From Tetrapisispora phaffii CBS 4417 (taxonomy: Eukaryota > Ascomycota > Saccharomycetes > Saccharomycetales > Saccharomycetaceae): a DNA stretch of 64,000 bases. Shown here in pieces: positions 48,621-58,548 of this stretch (positions are counted from its first letter, which is position 1; each line of letters begins with the position of its first letter). Under the pieces are notes generated by a model. It was not told the origin of the DNA. It did no database searches and saw nothing but the letters and a program-made list of their open reading frames with translations. The stretch spans positions 806,001-870,000 of the forward strand of contig NC_016521.1 of assembly GCF_000236905.1 (NCBI RefSeq), written 5' to 3'. Made by a program: the position numbers and the translations under genes.

Positions 48621-50308
48621 GTCACAGTTTTATTATTAAAGCTTGTCGAAGGTTTAATCCATCTTATGGATGACGCCTTCGTTAATTTTTCCGAAGTCCT
48701 ATTATCTTTGGAAGATAATAGTAAATCATTAGACTTTATCCAGGTAGTATTGGCTACGTTATGTATTTTAATACTAATGCTGTCATTCTTTAGATTTTTG
48801 TAATCTTCGGTAATTATAAAACCAAGTGTTTTGCGAAGGCCAATGGCTGACAGAACTGTTGCATCTTCATCTGGACAGTAGTAAACAGGAATGTATTGAT
48901 ATTTTCCGTTATTATCCATTCTAACTCTTAAGGACCCCTGTCCAATGATCTGCAGATTGCTTGAAGATCCGACACCAGAATATTCAGGGATTGTTGTTAA
49001 TTTTCTATAATTGAAAATTAATCCCTTTTTATTGGTGAAGTTAATCCCAGATCCTGAATCAATTACTGTATCCACAGCTGATTTTAATTGATTCTTCTTT
49101 GTGGATATTTTCGTTTGTACTGGATTTCTCTGTACCTTTTTTACAATAGGCCTAAGAGTTTCTGGATTTTTAGAGTTAGATTTGGCTTCTTCTCGTTCAG
49201 ATAAATAAAATTGCTTTATTTGTTCATGAAATTCAAAAGCATCCTCCGCGTGTTTTTTAATAATTCCTAGATATTGAGTAGGAGTTATTTTTGATAGATC
49301 AATAGGTACTGCATTAATTCGTTGCAATACTTGATTGTTAATCCTATTGATAATCAAATTGAAGATTTCCATCTTATTGGTGTCAATGAATTCTTCAATT
49401 CCAACTAATTTATTCAATAAATTTAGTTGTAAAGCCAAATTATTGGATTTCTCAGTGATTGACACTTGTTTCCATAATTTTTGGCGTTTGGCAAAGTTAA
49501 GTTTTCTTAAGAAAATTCTCTTAACTTCGTTTAAGATTTCAATGGAACTATTCTCCATGAAGATAAAGTCATATATATCTTCACACTTGATATTTTCCTT
49601 GAGTTGACCCTTTATGAATTGATCTTCTACAGGGTCAATTATTGTAGATTCTGGCAATTCATTTAAATTATCTAAATTGTAATAATTTAGGAATTTAACG
49701 AATTCCTTGATCCACAACGGAAGGTCCTCAATATTGATTAGTTTAAATTCAATATTAAGTGGAAGGTAATTCTTATTGATAACAACTTCTTTACCATTTA
49801 ATGTCTTGAACATTAATGATCCATTGTTCATCAAGTTAGTTTGTTGATTACCTTCTTCCTTGTTACTGCCGTTTGTTACAGTATTATTAATGGACGTTCT
49901 TGTATGAGCAGTGGTTCTGTTATTTAACGGTCCTTCTCTATCAATGATTTTCGTCCTTAATTTTTCTATGTTCAGCTCAAGACCTTTTTCTTCCTCTTCC
50001 AGCTTAGTGATTTTGCTTAAATAGTCACCAGCTTCGATTGAGTTAAGAAATTCGTCATGCTTCATCATAGTCTTTTCGTATAAGCCCTCTAGGGTGCTTA
50101 AACGATTTTTAAATGCTCTAATGAAAACATCTGTGTTCTCATTAGGAATCTCAATATTTGATTGAAGAGTTTCCTTTACAACCTGAGAACTCGAATGGTC
50201 GTTATCCATCCGGGTAAGACCTCCATGTGGAGAAACAAGCTTATGTTGGGTAGTTCCAACATCTAAGTTAGTGTCATTAGCCACTTCAGTTGCTCTAGTA
50301 TAGTCCAT
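48557..50308 (-). CDS. copia Gag and protease
   Basis: A 583-codon frame beginning MDYTRATEVANDTNLDVG just inside the 5' LTR boundary. The first ~370 residues are Gag, helical and charged, with conserved blocks shared with the remnant (for example NYLPLNIEFKLINIEDLPLW). The aspartic protease follows in the same frame, with VIDSGSGINF as the D-S-G active site near residue 425. The end of the frame (TVTIHEAHERYK) enters the integrase zinc-binding region before a stop. In Ty1, Ty2 and Ty4 Gag and protease are separated by a +1 frameshift; here they are fused in frame, closer to the single-ORF layout of Ty5. Confidence 0.88.
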   Translation of the reverse strand: MDYTRATEVANDTNLDVGTTQHKLVSPHGGLTRMDNDHSSSQVVKETLQSNIEIPNENTDVFIRAFKNRLSTLEGLYEKTMMKHDEFLNSIEAGDYLSKITKLEEEEKGLELNIEKLRTKIIDREGPLNNRTTAHTRTSINNTVTNGSNKEEGNQQTNLMNNGSLMFKTLNGKEVVINKNYLPLNIEFKLINIEDLPLWIKEFVKFLNYYNLDNLNELPESTIIDPVEDQFIKGQLKENIKCEDIYDFIFMENSSIEILNEVKRIFLRKLNFAKRQKLWKQVSITEKSNNLALQLNLLNKLVGIEEFIDTNKMEIFNLIINRINNQVLQRINAVPIDLSKITPTQYLGIIKKHAEDAFEFHEQIKQFYLSEREEAKSNSKNPETLRPIVKKVQRNPVQTKISTKKNQLKSAVDTVIDSGSGINFTNKKGLIFNYRKLTTIPEYSGVGSSSNLQIIGQGSLRVRMDNNGKYQYIPVYYCPDEDATVLSAIGLRKTLGFIITEDYKNLKNDSISIKIHNVANTTWIKSNDLLLSSKDNRTSEKLTKASSIRWIKPSTSFNNKTVTIHEAHERYKSSSCRCHSSQY

Positions 50309-50631
50309 CTTCTTTATAGTTAAATAATCGATTGGTCCTTTATTAGTGTATTTAAACTATTCTATATAGAGTTAGAAGCCCTCCTTATATATGAGTTGAA
50401 CTGACAGTTGAATGAACACGTACACATGTTCATTCATCCTCCTAAGATCTTTAGTGCTGTATTGTACATCTGTGTTTATCGCGTAGCCATTTACATTGTA
50501 GTGAGAAATTTTCACCTACCACTTGGAAGATTGTTCTAGACCTTCTTTCCATTAGTAAGTGATCTATTAGTTCTGGACTCAAAGTGTCATAAACTCTTAG
50601 TTCTGTCACATACACTACAATAATTCTGACA
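50309..50631 (-). repeat. 5' LTR of the copia element
   Basis: 323 bp from TGTCAGAATTATTG at 50631 to the gag ATG. It is identical by eye to the LTR at 45037-45359. The 3' boundary may extend slightly into gag. Confidence 0.88.
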
Positions 50632-50706
50632 AAGTGATCAATTGGTTTCGAACTCAAAGTGTCATAAACACTTAGTTTTGTCACATACACTACAATAATT
50701 CTGACA
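50632..50706 (-). repeat. 75-bp 5' fragment of an older LTR of the same family
   Basis: Starts TGTCAGAATTATTG and matches the first 75 bp of the intact LTR with about ten differences (for example CTAAGTG for CTAAGAG). It ends at GATCACTT, where the complete LTR begins. It looks like the stump of an older LTR into which the younger element inserted, in the same orientation. Confidence 0.85.
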
Positions 50707-50799
50707 GGAGTATAATACATAATCTAATTACTTTGGAGACTGAATTCAAAAATTGTAAGGTTAGTAAAAATACTATAATCCTGATCTTTTAATTAAAAA

Positions 50800-50870
50800 G
50801 CGCAAGTGGTTTAGTGGTAAAATCCAACGTTGCCATCGTTGGGCCCCCGGTTCGATTCCGGGCTTGCGCA
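50800..50870 (+). tRNA. tRNA-Gly (anticodon GCC)
   Basis: A 71-base intronless cloverleaf on the plus strand. GCGCAAG pairs with CTTGCGC and the discriminator is A. The D-arm is TGGTTTAGTGGTAAAATCC (A box), the anticodon loop TTGCCAT gives GCC, and the T-arm is GGTTCGATTCC. A T-run terminator candidate is not clear within the first bases after the gene. The retroelement stack lies just upstream. Confidence 0.97.
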
Positions 50871-51082
50871 TCCTCCTTTGCCTATTAAAGGCAGATAGTT
50901 ACTCATTGATTTTACCTACCAAATATAAAAGTGTCCTGCTTTAATTTTTAAAATAACTAATTACTTTTGTAATGTTAGAATAGATGATCAATAATCAAAT
51001 AATGATAAATGTTTAATTTAATCAAAAACAGTTCATTGTCTTTAAATCATAATAAATTATATTCTATAAAAGTCTCTAAGTA

Positions 51083-54000
51083 TTAATTACCTTGAAATAA
51101 GCAGTTCCAAAGATGGTTTTTTGATACCACTTCTCCTGTTCCTTCATTTAATTCAAACTTCTGCTCTTCATTCGATGACAGTTCATCATCTAAATCAATG
51201 TTCATGCTCTTTTTCACAATCTTTTTCTTATTTTCCAACTTACATTTATATTTAAGAATATTTTCTTCAACTGAATTTTTTATCATAAGGTTCCAAACAA
51301 AGGTTGTTTGAGCTTGTCCTATTCTATTATTTCTACTCTTTGCTTGTAATTCATCACCATGATTGATTATGGGGTCCAGAAGTATTATATGCCTTGCATT
51401 TAGTAAATTTAAACCTGCTCCCAATGATTTAATATTCAATAACAAACAGGTTATAGATGGATCTTGTTTGAAATTTGAAATGGTTTGTCCAACATTTGAA
51501 GTATTAGACAGGCATGATAGCTGTTTTATATCATGCAATTTTAACACATGAGAAATAACCTTTAAAAATTCCATGCTTTGTGAGTACATTAATATCTGGG
51601 GCTCTCTATCATTTTCATTTGCTGCTTTCAATTTCAAATACAGTATCAGTTTAACTGTAAAATCAATCTTTGCACCGAAGCTAGTTTTGATGACAATATT
51701 GTGAACATCTGATAACTTTGGAAATTCTTTATATTTCTCAATGAAAATATCAATATTGCTTTCAATATTAGGATGATTGGGTTTCTGTGGTGCTCTGATA
51801 TCTGACAATTCTTCATTATTAGTACTCTCCTCAGTAATTTCATTTTTAAATTTGAAATTATATAGTTGCGATTGTGTTGTATCCCTCTTGCATAGCGGGC
51901 AATTGCTATTGAGCTTTAACCAACTAAATATACAATTATTACAGAAAAAATGGCCACATGATATCATTGACCCCGTATGGATCAAGCCCAGGCAAATGGG
52001 ACATGTAAACGTTTTATTCTGCTCTATAGATTCTTGAAGAGTAGTCAAACTATCTAAATATTTTAATCTTGATCCTGTAGTCATAATTTGCTTCAAATTT
52101 ATCTTATATTGATTATCATTTTTGATTGCTCTCACTATGTTTGATCTTTGATGAGGCTCTAATTGTAATAAAGACACTAACGAATCCGAAATAGATTGTA
52201 AATGACTGTAATATTCGACCTTACTGTTATATATAGAATTTATCATCTTCAAGGATTCTTTCATATCCTTAATCTCTTTTTTATAGCCATTTATATGACC
52301 TTCAAAAGATAATAGATAGTCTTCAAATGTGGATGATGATACTTTAGCATTATCGAGTGGCACATTTGAACCTTTAACAACTCTTAAATTCTTTAGCTCA
52401 TCAAAGATTGGCTTGAAGGGCGTGCCTTGCACTAATTTCAAATTTTTCAATAAATCTAAATGGTATTCAGATAAGTTTTGACCCATTAGATTAAGTTTTT
52501 TCGGCAATTTAATGTCATCTTCGGATGTCATTATCGCACTTCTATTTTGCAGGATCCTCTCCAAACAAGAAAATATCCCGAATACCTTATCTTGAAAATC
52601 AATAGAATCTGCATATTCTTTAGATTTCTCATTTCTTACTTCTTCCGAATCTTCACCATCATATGTTTTTGATAAAGGATTATATGACAAAGTAAGCAAC
52701 TCTTGAACCAAATCATTAAATTGAATAGTTTGTTCATTTAACGATGAAATGAGAAGTCCTAATAATTTAAAAACTTTTGACACGATTAAGCTATTAGAAA
52801 AGTCATCTTTGAAATTAAATTCAATCAATTTAAGGTTAAGGATATGTGCCTTTGACTTGGATTGGAAATAAGATTTCACATCAATAATTGTTTCATTAAC
52901 TTTTTCAATTCTACTGGATAGAATCTGTTTTCTTAGTAGATCAGCAAGTTCATAATATTTCTGTTCCAAAATTTGATTTGATTCAATTACCTTCATTTCA
53001 TTTTCATTATAAACATCTGTGTATTTGAGTAGTTTCAATTCAGCTTTCGTATCATTATCACTTTCCAAATGGAGTAACTTGATCTTTTCATTCTCATCAT
53101 CAACTTTTTCTAATCTATGAGAACCAAGGAAATAATAACCATTAGCAATAAAGAACAAACATTGATGCAAAAGATCCATATATGCCTTCAATCGTAAATT
53201 ATCGTCAACCTTACCTTTTTCTGTAATAATATTCCCTGGCTCCATTTCATTAACTGTTTCAGTATTTTCTGAGTTTGCAATTGAATCCAATATGACATTG
53301 AATGGATCTGATACATTGCATTTAGAACTCAGGTCAGAGATCAATTTATCTTTAATTTCTAATAAATAATCGATAGCTGCCTTCGGATTATTTTGTAATT
53401 CCATTTTGGCTTGTGCACCCTTTATTTTCAATTGATAATTTTCTCTGTAAAGAGAATCCAATTTATCTTTGGCTTCCATTGTCATTATCTTTAATATATC
53501 ATCCATATTGTAAACCAAATTAGGATTGCTTTTGTTATTTTTTGATAATTTATTATGGCTATCAGGTAAAATAGCATGGCAACATAGATATCTCAATTTT
53601 GTTAAATATTGGTTCAATTCTATCGTAGACAATCTTGTCCTGCCCGATCCATCTGAATTATATCCAGACATTCTTATGAAAGTATTCCAAACATCCAAAT
53701 AATTATCCCACTCTACAGGAGAAAATTCCAGAGGTATAATATAATTATATTGCTCCGGAATATTGATCTGTGATTTGACATCGTGTTTCGTATGTCTTAT
53801 ACATAAATCAAAAATTTGGAAAATATCTAATAAATTATTAATATTAAATGAAACACCATCTATAGATGACTTTAACAATTCATTTTCTCTTGATATTTCT
53901 GTCATATTCTGTCGTTTTGTGACATCTAATACAGATAAGTTTATTGAAGAGACAATTTTTGGAATATCCTTAAATGGATGAATTTGAAGATAAGAAAGTA

Positions 54001-55813
54001 CTGTGTGTATATCTGGAATAATATGAATTGGAGTACCTGATACACCCCACGTATGAACTCTGTGCAATAAACTTGTACACTTTGCTACATTAGTGCTATC
54101 ACTACGCAGCATCTGAACTTCATCCAAAATAATTCTGTGAAATTGGATTAACGAGATAGGCGAAGAATAATTATATTTTGGAACTTCTGCATTTCTCCTC
54201 TTTCTTAAATTCGAATTATATTCAGCATAATGAACTTCAACGCTTACAGTATTATAAGTCGTTATTATAATATCATATTTAGATAGATTTTCAACAATTT
54301 CATCGATATCGTCAATATTAAAGACCTCTTTCATATGATGGTAGCCTTTATAGTAAAACACGGTTACGTCAGAAATATGTGAATTAATTTCATTTATCCA
54401 TTGTTGTAAAATAGCATTTGGACAACAAATTAATGTTGTTTTTGCTTTTCGTATTCTTTTAAAGTCATTGGAAGTGAAATATAAAGAGGTACGGTTATCA
54501 GCAATGGGAGTGGGCAAATCTCTCTTATTCAATAACAACACTGAAAGAACTTCTATAGTTTTTCCTAGTCCCATTTCTTCTGAGATTAAACCTCTAGCTC
54601 CATAATTTTCTGGAACTTTATGTGCATTTTCATATATTTCCATAGCTTCTTGATAAGGTAATATATAGTTTGTAAATTTATTCCAGAATAATAAATTTTT
54701 TCTGTCTAATGAAGTTGAGCTCTCGTCTGATATTTTTAATTTCATGATTTCATAACCATAAGAGACATTAAAATTTAAAAATTCATTTAGACGAAAAATG
54801 CCTATGTTTGAATCAAAAGTACTTTCAAACATCTTTTTCTCTTTTTCCAGCATCCATTGAATTGTTTCCATTTGAAAAGGTAATAAAGTTATATCATTTA
54901 ATCCTTCAATCTTTGAGTAGAATTCTAATTTTAAATCTTTTAGACGTTGTTTTGTATAACTGGTTGTCCTGTGATTGAACAATTTTTGTATAAAATTAGA
55001 GTTTAAATCAACTACTCTATTATTAATATCCTTTTCTTTCAAATGGTTGGAATATAATCGATCTAATATTCTTACAGTTTCGTTAGAAAATTTATTAAAT
55101 TGTGATTTAGAGGATATTAATAGTAAACTAAATGAAATTTCCCAGTATTTAAAATCTTTTGAATATTTTAATTTTGAATTTTGTAATAAAAAATCTTTAT
55201 AAAAATTTGATACAATTTTTAATGGATTATTGGATATAGAATTATTTAATTTTCTTTTTTTTTTCCTACTTTTCTTTCTTGTGTTATTTGCATCTTGTTG
55301 GGACTCTAAATTTTTATCAATGCTATCTTGATCTTGAGATGAATTAACATCTTTATTTAATAACATTTCCAATTCAAGATATTTATTGCTTGCTATTTTC
55401 AAGAGATCATCGATAATCACATTTTGCTTTTTTATTTCGTCGACATTTAATATGAATAAAATTGTTCCATTATTATGTGGGTCATTAACTGTTACTGTAT
55501 AGTTTTTTCTATCATTATTATCTTTATCAATATCAATCACTTCGTTGTATTGCAATACAACATCACAACAGTTCATATCATCATTGCTATCAAAATTTAT
55601 ACTTGCTGCATTATTAGTAAATTTCAAATCGATCAAATTTATTAAATTTTGATTCTTATATTTTGATTTCTTTTGATCTAATAAATCGGTTATACGTCTA
55701 TCATTCACATTAACTAAATGTTCATAAATCCTTTTATTATCATTCATATATCTAACATTGTTTTCGTCAATAATAAAGTCAACATTATCGATATTTTCAT
55801 GAACACATACCAT
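51083..55813 (-). CDS. IRC20: IRC20, SNF2-family ATPase with RING domain
   Basis: Predicted protein of 1576 residues; S. cerevisiae Irc20 (YLR247C) has 1556. It is a nuclear DNA translocase and putative E3 ubiquitin/SUMO-linked ligase, and its loss raises spontaneous recombination foci. The Snf2 N-lobe has the nucleotide-binding motif EEMGLGKTIEV near residue 413 and a divergent motif II (IILDEVQML, DEVQ for DEAH). A long coiled-coil insertion separates the lobes. The C3HC4 RING lies at about residues 1270-1308 (CPICLGLIHTGSMISCGHFF, then CPLCK). The helicase C-lobe motifs VI-like QAKSRNNRIGQ are near 1500. The RING between the two ATPase lobes is the Irc20/SHPRH arrangement. Confidence 0.95.
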   Translation of the reverse strand: MVCVHENIDNVDFIIDENNVRYMNDNKRIYEHLVNVNDRRITDLLDQKKSKYKNQNLINLIDLKFTNNAASINFDSNDDMNCCDVVLQYNEVIDIDKDNNDRKNYTVTVNDPHNNGTILFILNVDEIKKQNVIIDDLLKIASNKYLELEMLLNKDVNSSQDQDSIDKNLESQQDANNTRKKSRKKKRKLNNSISNNPLKIVSNFYKDFLLQNSKLKYSKDFKYWEISFSLLLISSKSQFNKFSNETVRILDRLYSNHLKEKDINNRVVDLNSNFIQKLFNHRTTSYTKQRLKDLKLEFYSKIEGLNDITLLPFQMETIQWMLEKEKKMFESTFDSNIGIFRLNEFLNFNVSYGYEIMKLKISDESSTSLDRKNLLFWNKFTNYILPYQEAMEIYENAHKVPENYGARGLISEEMGLGKTIEVLSVLLLNKRDLPTPIADNRTSLYFTSNDFKRIRKAKTTLICCPNAILQQWINEINSHISDVTVFYYKGYHHMKEVFNIDDIDEIVENLSKYDIIITTYNTVSVEVHYAEYNSNLRKRRNAEVPKYNYSSPISLIQFHRIILDEVQMLRSDSTNVAKCTSLLHRVHTWGVSGTPIHIIPDIHTVLSYLQIHPFKDIPKIVSSINLSVLDVTKRQNMTEISRENELLKSSIDGVSFNINNLLDIFQIFDLCIRHTKHDVKSQINIPEQYNYIIPLEFSPVEWDNYLDVWNTFIRMSGYNSDGSGRTRLSTIELNQYLTKLRYLCCHAILPDSHNKLSKNNKSNPNLVYNMDDILKIMTMEAKDKLDSLYRENYQLKIKGAQAKMELQNNPKAAIDYLLEIKDKLISDLSSKCNVSDPFNVILDSIANSENTETVNEMEPGNIITEKGKVDDNLRLKAYMDLLHQCLFFIANGYYFLGSHRLEKVDDENEKIKLLHLESDNDTKAELKLLKYTDVYNENEMKVIESNQILEQKYYELADLLRKQILSSRIEKVNETIIDVKSYFQSKSKAHILNLKLIEFNFKDDFSNSLIVSKVFKLLGLLISSLNEQTIQFNDLVQELLTLSYNPLSKTYDGEDSEEVRNEKSKEYADSIDFQDKVFGIFSCLERILQNRSAIMTSEDDIKLPKKLNLMGQNLSEYHLDLLKNLKLVQGTPFKPIFDELKNLRVVKGSNVPLDNAKVSSSTFEDYLLSFEGHINGYKKEIKDMKESLKMINSIYNSKVEYYSHLQSISDSLVSLLQLEPHQRSNIVRAIKNDNQYKINLKQIMTTGSRLKYLDSLTTLQESIEQNKTFTCPICLGLIHTGSMISCGHFFCNNCIFSWLKLNSNCPLCKRDTTQSQLYNFKFKNEITEESTNNEELSDIRAPQKPNHPNIESNIDIFIEKYKEFPKLSDVHNIVIKTSFGAKIDFTVKLILYLKLKAANENDREPQILMYSQSMEFLKVISHVLKLHDIKQLSCLSNTSNVGQTISNFKQDPSITCLLLNIKSLGAGLNLLNARHIILLDPIINHGDELQAKSRNNRIGQAQTTFVWNLMIKNSVEENILKYKCKLENKKKIVKKSMNIDLDDELSSNEEQKFELNEGTGEVVSKNHLWNCLFQGN

Positions 55814-56238
55814 ACTTATTGAAAATATTATAGAGTATCACTTATATGTAAAATAAAACAAATGCACTAGTCTCATTTATGACAAACTAGTCTAATACAC
55901 ACATCAATATACACAAGCATATATATAAATTTGTAATAGAACATCTTTTCATAAAACATCAACTTTGCCACTAGTAAATGATTCTATTTTTATTTGAAAT
56001 TTATATTATTAATATCAATAGACAATATATATATATAGTACCTTTGAACACTCTATTTTTCAGTTATTTTTTTGATTTCTCAATTTTTGTAAATTTTAAA
56101 GTTAGTTAAAAATCGATGCGATCAAATATTTAAATATACATAATTTATCTTAGGAGGAGAAAAAAAGACAATGACCAGTGCTAATAAGAAATGAGAAAAC
56201 TCCCTCTATATATAATATATATATTATTTTAATAATTC

Positions 56239-56248
56239 TCGGCGGCTA
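56239..56248 (-). promoter_or_regulatory. URS1 (Ume6) site
   Basis: TCGGCGGCTA is the exact complement of TAGCCGCCGA, the consensus URS1 core bound by Ume6, which represses meiotic and some metabolic genes in vegetative cells. It is about 430 bp upstream of IRC20 and 1.03 kb upstream of IDP2. Which gene it serves is not shown. Confidence 0.5.
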
Positions 56249-56256
56249 ATATTCTA

Positions 56257-56312
56257 TTAAAATGATTTACATATATATATATATATATATAAATTGGGAA
56301 TAATCATTTTAA
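56257..56312. repeat. 11-bp inverted repeat framing an (AT)n tract
   Basis: TTAAAATGATT (56257-56267) and its perfect complement AATCATTTTAA (56302-56312) flank an alternating AT run at about 56271-56291. The whole unit could extrude as a cruciform. Confidence 0.8.
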
Positions 56313-57279
56313 ACAGCGGGTAAATCTATATTAATAAATCGAACAAGTGGTTTCTATAACCAACCAAACAACAACTTTCTCCGGATTATCCAGTCTGTGT
56401 TCAGCATAGAAGTAGGGTGAACATAATATAACGACAGATACATCCCTAAAAAATCCGGAATGATTCTATATAATGCTATTTTTCTTGTTTTAATGCTGTC
56501 GTGATAAGTAGTTGGTATTATTTGCAGAATGGTTCCTGGACACGCGTGGCGTTATTCTGTTTTTCCATCTTTGTTCTTTTTTCTTGCATTCGTCCGAGCA
56601 TTCTTGGGTTGACAGTCATTTCCTCTGTGCTTTTTCTGACAACCAAAAAAAAAAGAAAACACTATCAATTAAACAACAACAGAGAACCTAGGGGATCTGA
56701 AAACTAACCAAAACCATTGGACAGACAAATTAGGAAATCTAATATATAATCAAATTGTTCTGGTTAAACAAACTCCATTTAACCGAAACACAAACAACAT
56801 TAAATTGATTGTTTATTGCAAAAGTCCGGGGTATCGGATTATATAATTTATAATTAATCTTATTTCCTCAATTCATTTAACGTCCGTATATTGGTTGATT
56901 ACCCACTACCCCGCATACATACTACAACAACACATCATATGTCATTTGCATACTTTAAAAAATTATTGAAGTACATGAAATTGTTGAAGTCATTTATTTT
57001 TATTTAATTTCATGGTCATTTTATATGGGATATTTTTACCGCCGAGGAGTCGGTTCTTTGAATAATACTAAATGTGTAAATCTTATACCATTATATATAT
57101 ATATATGTATATGTGTGTGTTTTATAATTCAATTGCTTCACTTCTGGATTGCTTTTATATAACTTTACATCGATATATTTTTCAATAACAATCATAACTA
57201 ACTTAACAAACAAAAATATATTATATATATTAATACAAATACAAATAATCAAACATACATCTATATATATTTTGCGAAC

Positions 57280-58548
57280 ATGGCTGACATTAAAAAAGTT
57301 GTAGTTAAAAATCCAATTGTGGAAATGGATGGGGATGAACAAACTAGAATTATTTGGGATTTGATCAAAAATCAATTAATTTTACCGTTTTTGGAAATCG
57401 ATTTAAAATATTATGATTTGGGAGTTGAAAACAGAGACTTGACTGATGATAAAGTCACTACAGAATCTGCTGAAGCTACTCTATTATATAATGTTGCTGT
57501 CAAATGCGCTACAATTACGCCAGATGAGGCAAGAGTTGAAGAATTTAATTTGAAAAAAATGTGGCTCTCACCAAACGGTACAATTAGAAATATTATTGGC
57601 GGTACAGTCTTTAGAGAACCAATTATAATCCCAAAAATAAAAAAGATTGTACCAAATTGGGAAAAACCAATAATTATTGGTAGACATGCACATGGTGATC
57701 AATATAGAGCCACTGATTTTGTAATACCAAAGGATTGTTCACATGGTAAATTAAAATTAGTATTCGAACCCAAGGCTCCATCATCATCAACTGAGAAAAT
57801 AGAAAGAATTGTCTATGAATTTAATGGAAATGATAATGGAGGTGTAGCATTGGCAATGTATAATACAACGAATTCAATCGTTGGTTTTGCAAGATCTTCA
57901 TTTGAATTTGCTTTAGAAAGGAAATTACCATTATACTCGACAACTAAAAACACCATTTTGAAAAAATATGATGGTCAATTTAAGGATATATTCGAGTCAA
58001 TGTATAAAGAAGAATACGAAGAAAAATTCAAAGCATTGAATATTTGGTATGAACATCGTTTAATCGATGACATGGTGGCTCAAATGTTGAAATCAAAAGG
58101 TGGATTTATTATAGCTATGAAAAACTATGATGGTGATGTTCAAAGTGATATTGTGGCTCAAGGGTTTGGTTCATTGGGTTTAATGACCTCGGTTTTAATA
58201 TCTGATGATGGTAAAACATTTGAAAGCGAGGCAGCTCATGGAACGGTAACAAGGCATTACAGACAGCATCAGCTTGGTAAAGAAACTTCAACAAATTCTA
58301 TTGCTTCTATTTTTGCATGGACCAAAGGTATCATCCAAAGGGGTAAATTGGATAATACACCAGATGTAATTAAATTTGGTGAATTATTAGAAGCCGCTAC
58401 AATTGACACAGTCGATAAAGATGATATAATGACAAAAGATTTGGCATTGATCCTTGGCAGGACAGACAGAGCAAGTTATGTCACCACTGAAGAATTTATC
58501 GAAGCAGTAGCAAAAAGATTGAAAAACAAATTTCTTAGTTCTATTTAA
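57280..58548 (+). CDS. IDP2: IDP2, cytosolic NADP-dependent isocitrate dehydrogenase
   Basis: Predicted enzyme of 422 residues; S. cerevisiae Idp2 (YLR174W) has 412. It oxidises isocitrate to 2-oxoglutarate and supplies cytosolic NADPH. The N-terminus ([20 protein letters not shown]) has no mitochondrial presequence and the C-terminus (KNKFLSSI) has no peroxisomal SKL/CKL-type signal, which separates it from Idp1 and Idp3. Conserved substrate and cofactor blocks include [36 protein letters not shown] and the metal-binding DMVAQMLKS region, then [11 protein letters not shown] for NADP. Expression is glucose-repressed in S. cerevisiae; the long upstream region could support similar control. Confidence 0.94.
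   Translation: MADIKKVVVKNPIVEMDGDEQTRIIWDLIKNQLILPFLEIDLKYYDLGVENRDLTDDKVTTESAEATLLYNVAVKCATITPDEARVEEFNLKKMWLSPNGTIRNIIGGTVFREPIIIPKIKKIVPNWEKPIIIGRHAHGDQYRATDFVIPKDCSHGKLKLVFEPKAPSSSTEKIERIVYEFNGNDNGGVALAMYNTTNSIVGFARSSFEFALERKLPLYSTTKNTILKKYDGQFKDIFESMYKEEYEEKFKALNIWYEHRLIDDMVAQMLKSKGGFIIAMKNYDGDVQSDIVAQGFGSLGLMTSVLISDDGKTFESEAAHGTVTRHYRQHQLGKETSTNSIASIFAWTKGIIQRGKLDNTPDVIKFGELLEAATIDTVDKDDIMTKDLALILGRTDRASYVTTEEFIEAVAKRLKNKFLSSI

Larger units (their letters stand above)
45037..50631 (-). mobile_element. Ty1/copia-type LTR retrotransposon, near full length
   Basis: About 5.6 kb in the order 5' LTR, gag-protease, integrase, reverse transcriptase, RNase H, 3' LTR. Integrase before RT is the Ty1/copia (Pseudoviridae-type) order. 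The LTRs are apparently identical, which indicates recent insertion or recent conversion. It sits about 94 bp upstream of tRNA-Gly counting the flanking LTR fragment, the typical target of Pol III-directed yeast Ty integration. The segment between the gag and pol frames is disrupted, so it is probably not autonomous unless that is a frameshift site or a sequence error. I did not find a primer-binding site I can match to a tRNA. Confidence 0.9.
55814..57279. other. divergent intergenic region IRC20-IDP2
   Basis: About 1.5 kb of AT-rich DNA. It includes a URS1-like site (56239-56248), an (AT)n tract framed by an 11-bp inverted repeat (56257-56312), and a CCGCCGA core near 57040. No supported ORF; the frame at 56501-56707 lacks any conserved feature. 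Confidence 0.55.

Noticed and set aside
48594..48803. Plus-strand frames within the retroelement
   Set aside because: Antisense shadows of gag and pol; the element is entirely on the minus strand.
56501..56707. 68-codon frame between IRC20 and IDP2
   Set aside because: Does not begin with a supported ATG context, no homology recognised, lies in promoter DNA.
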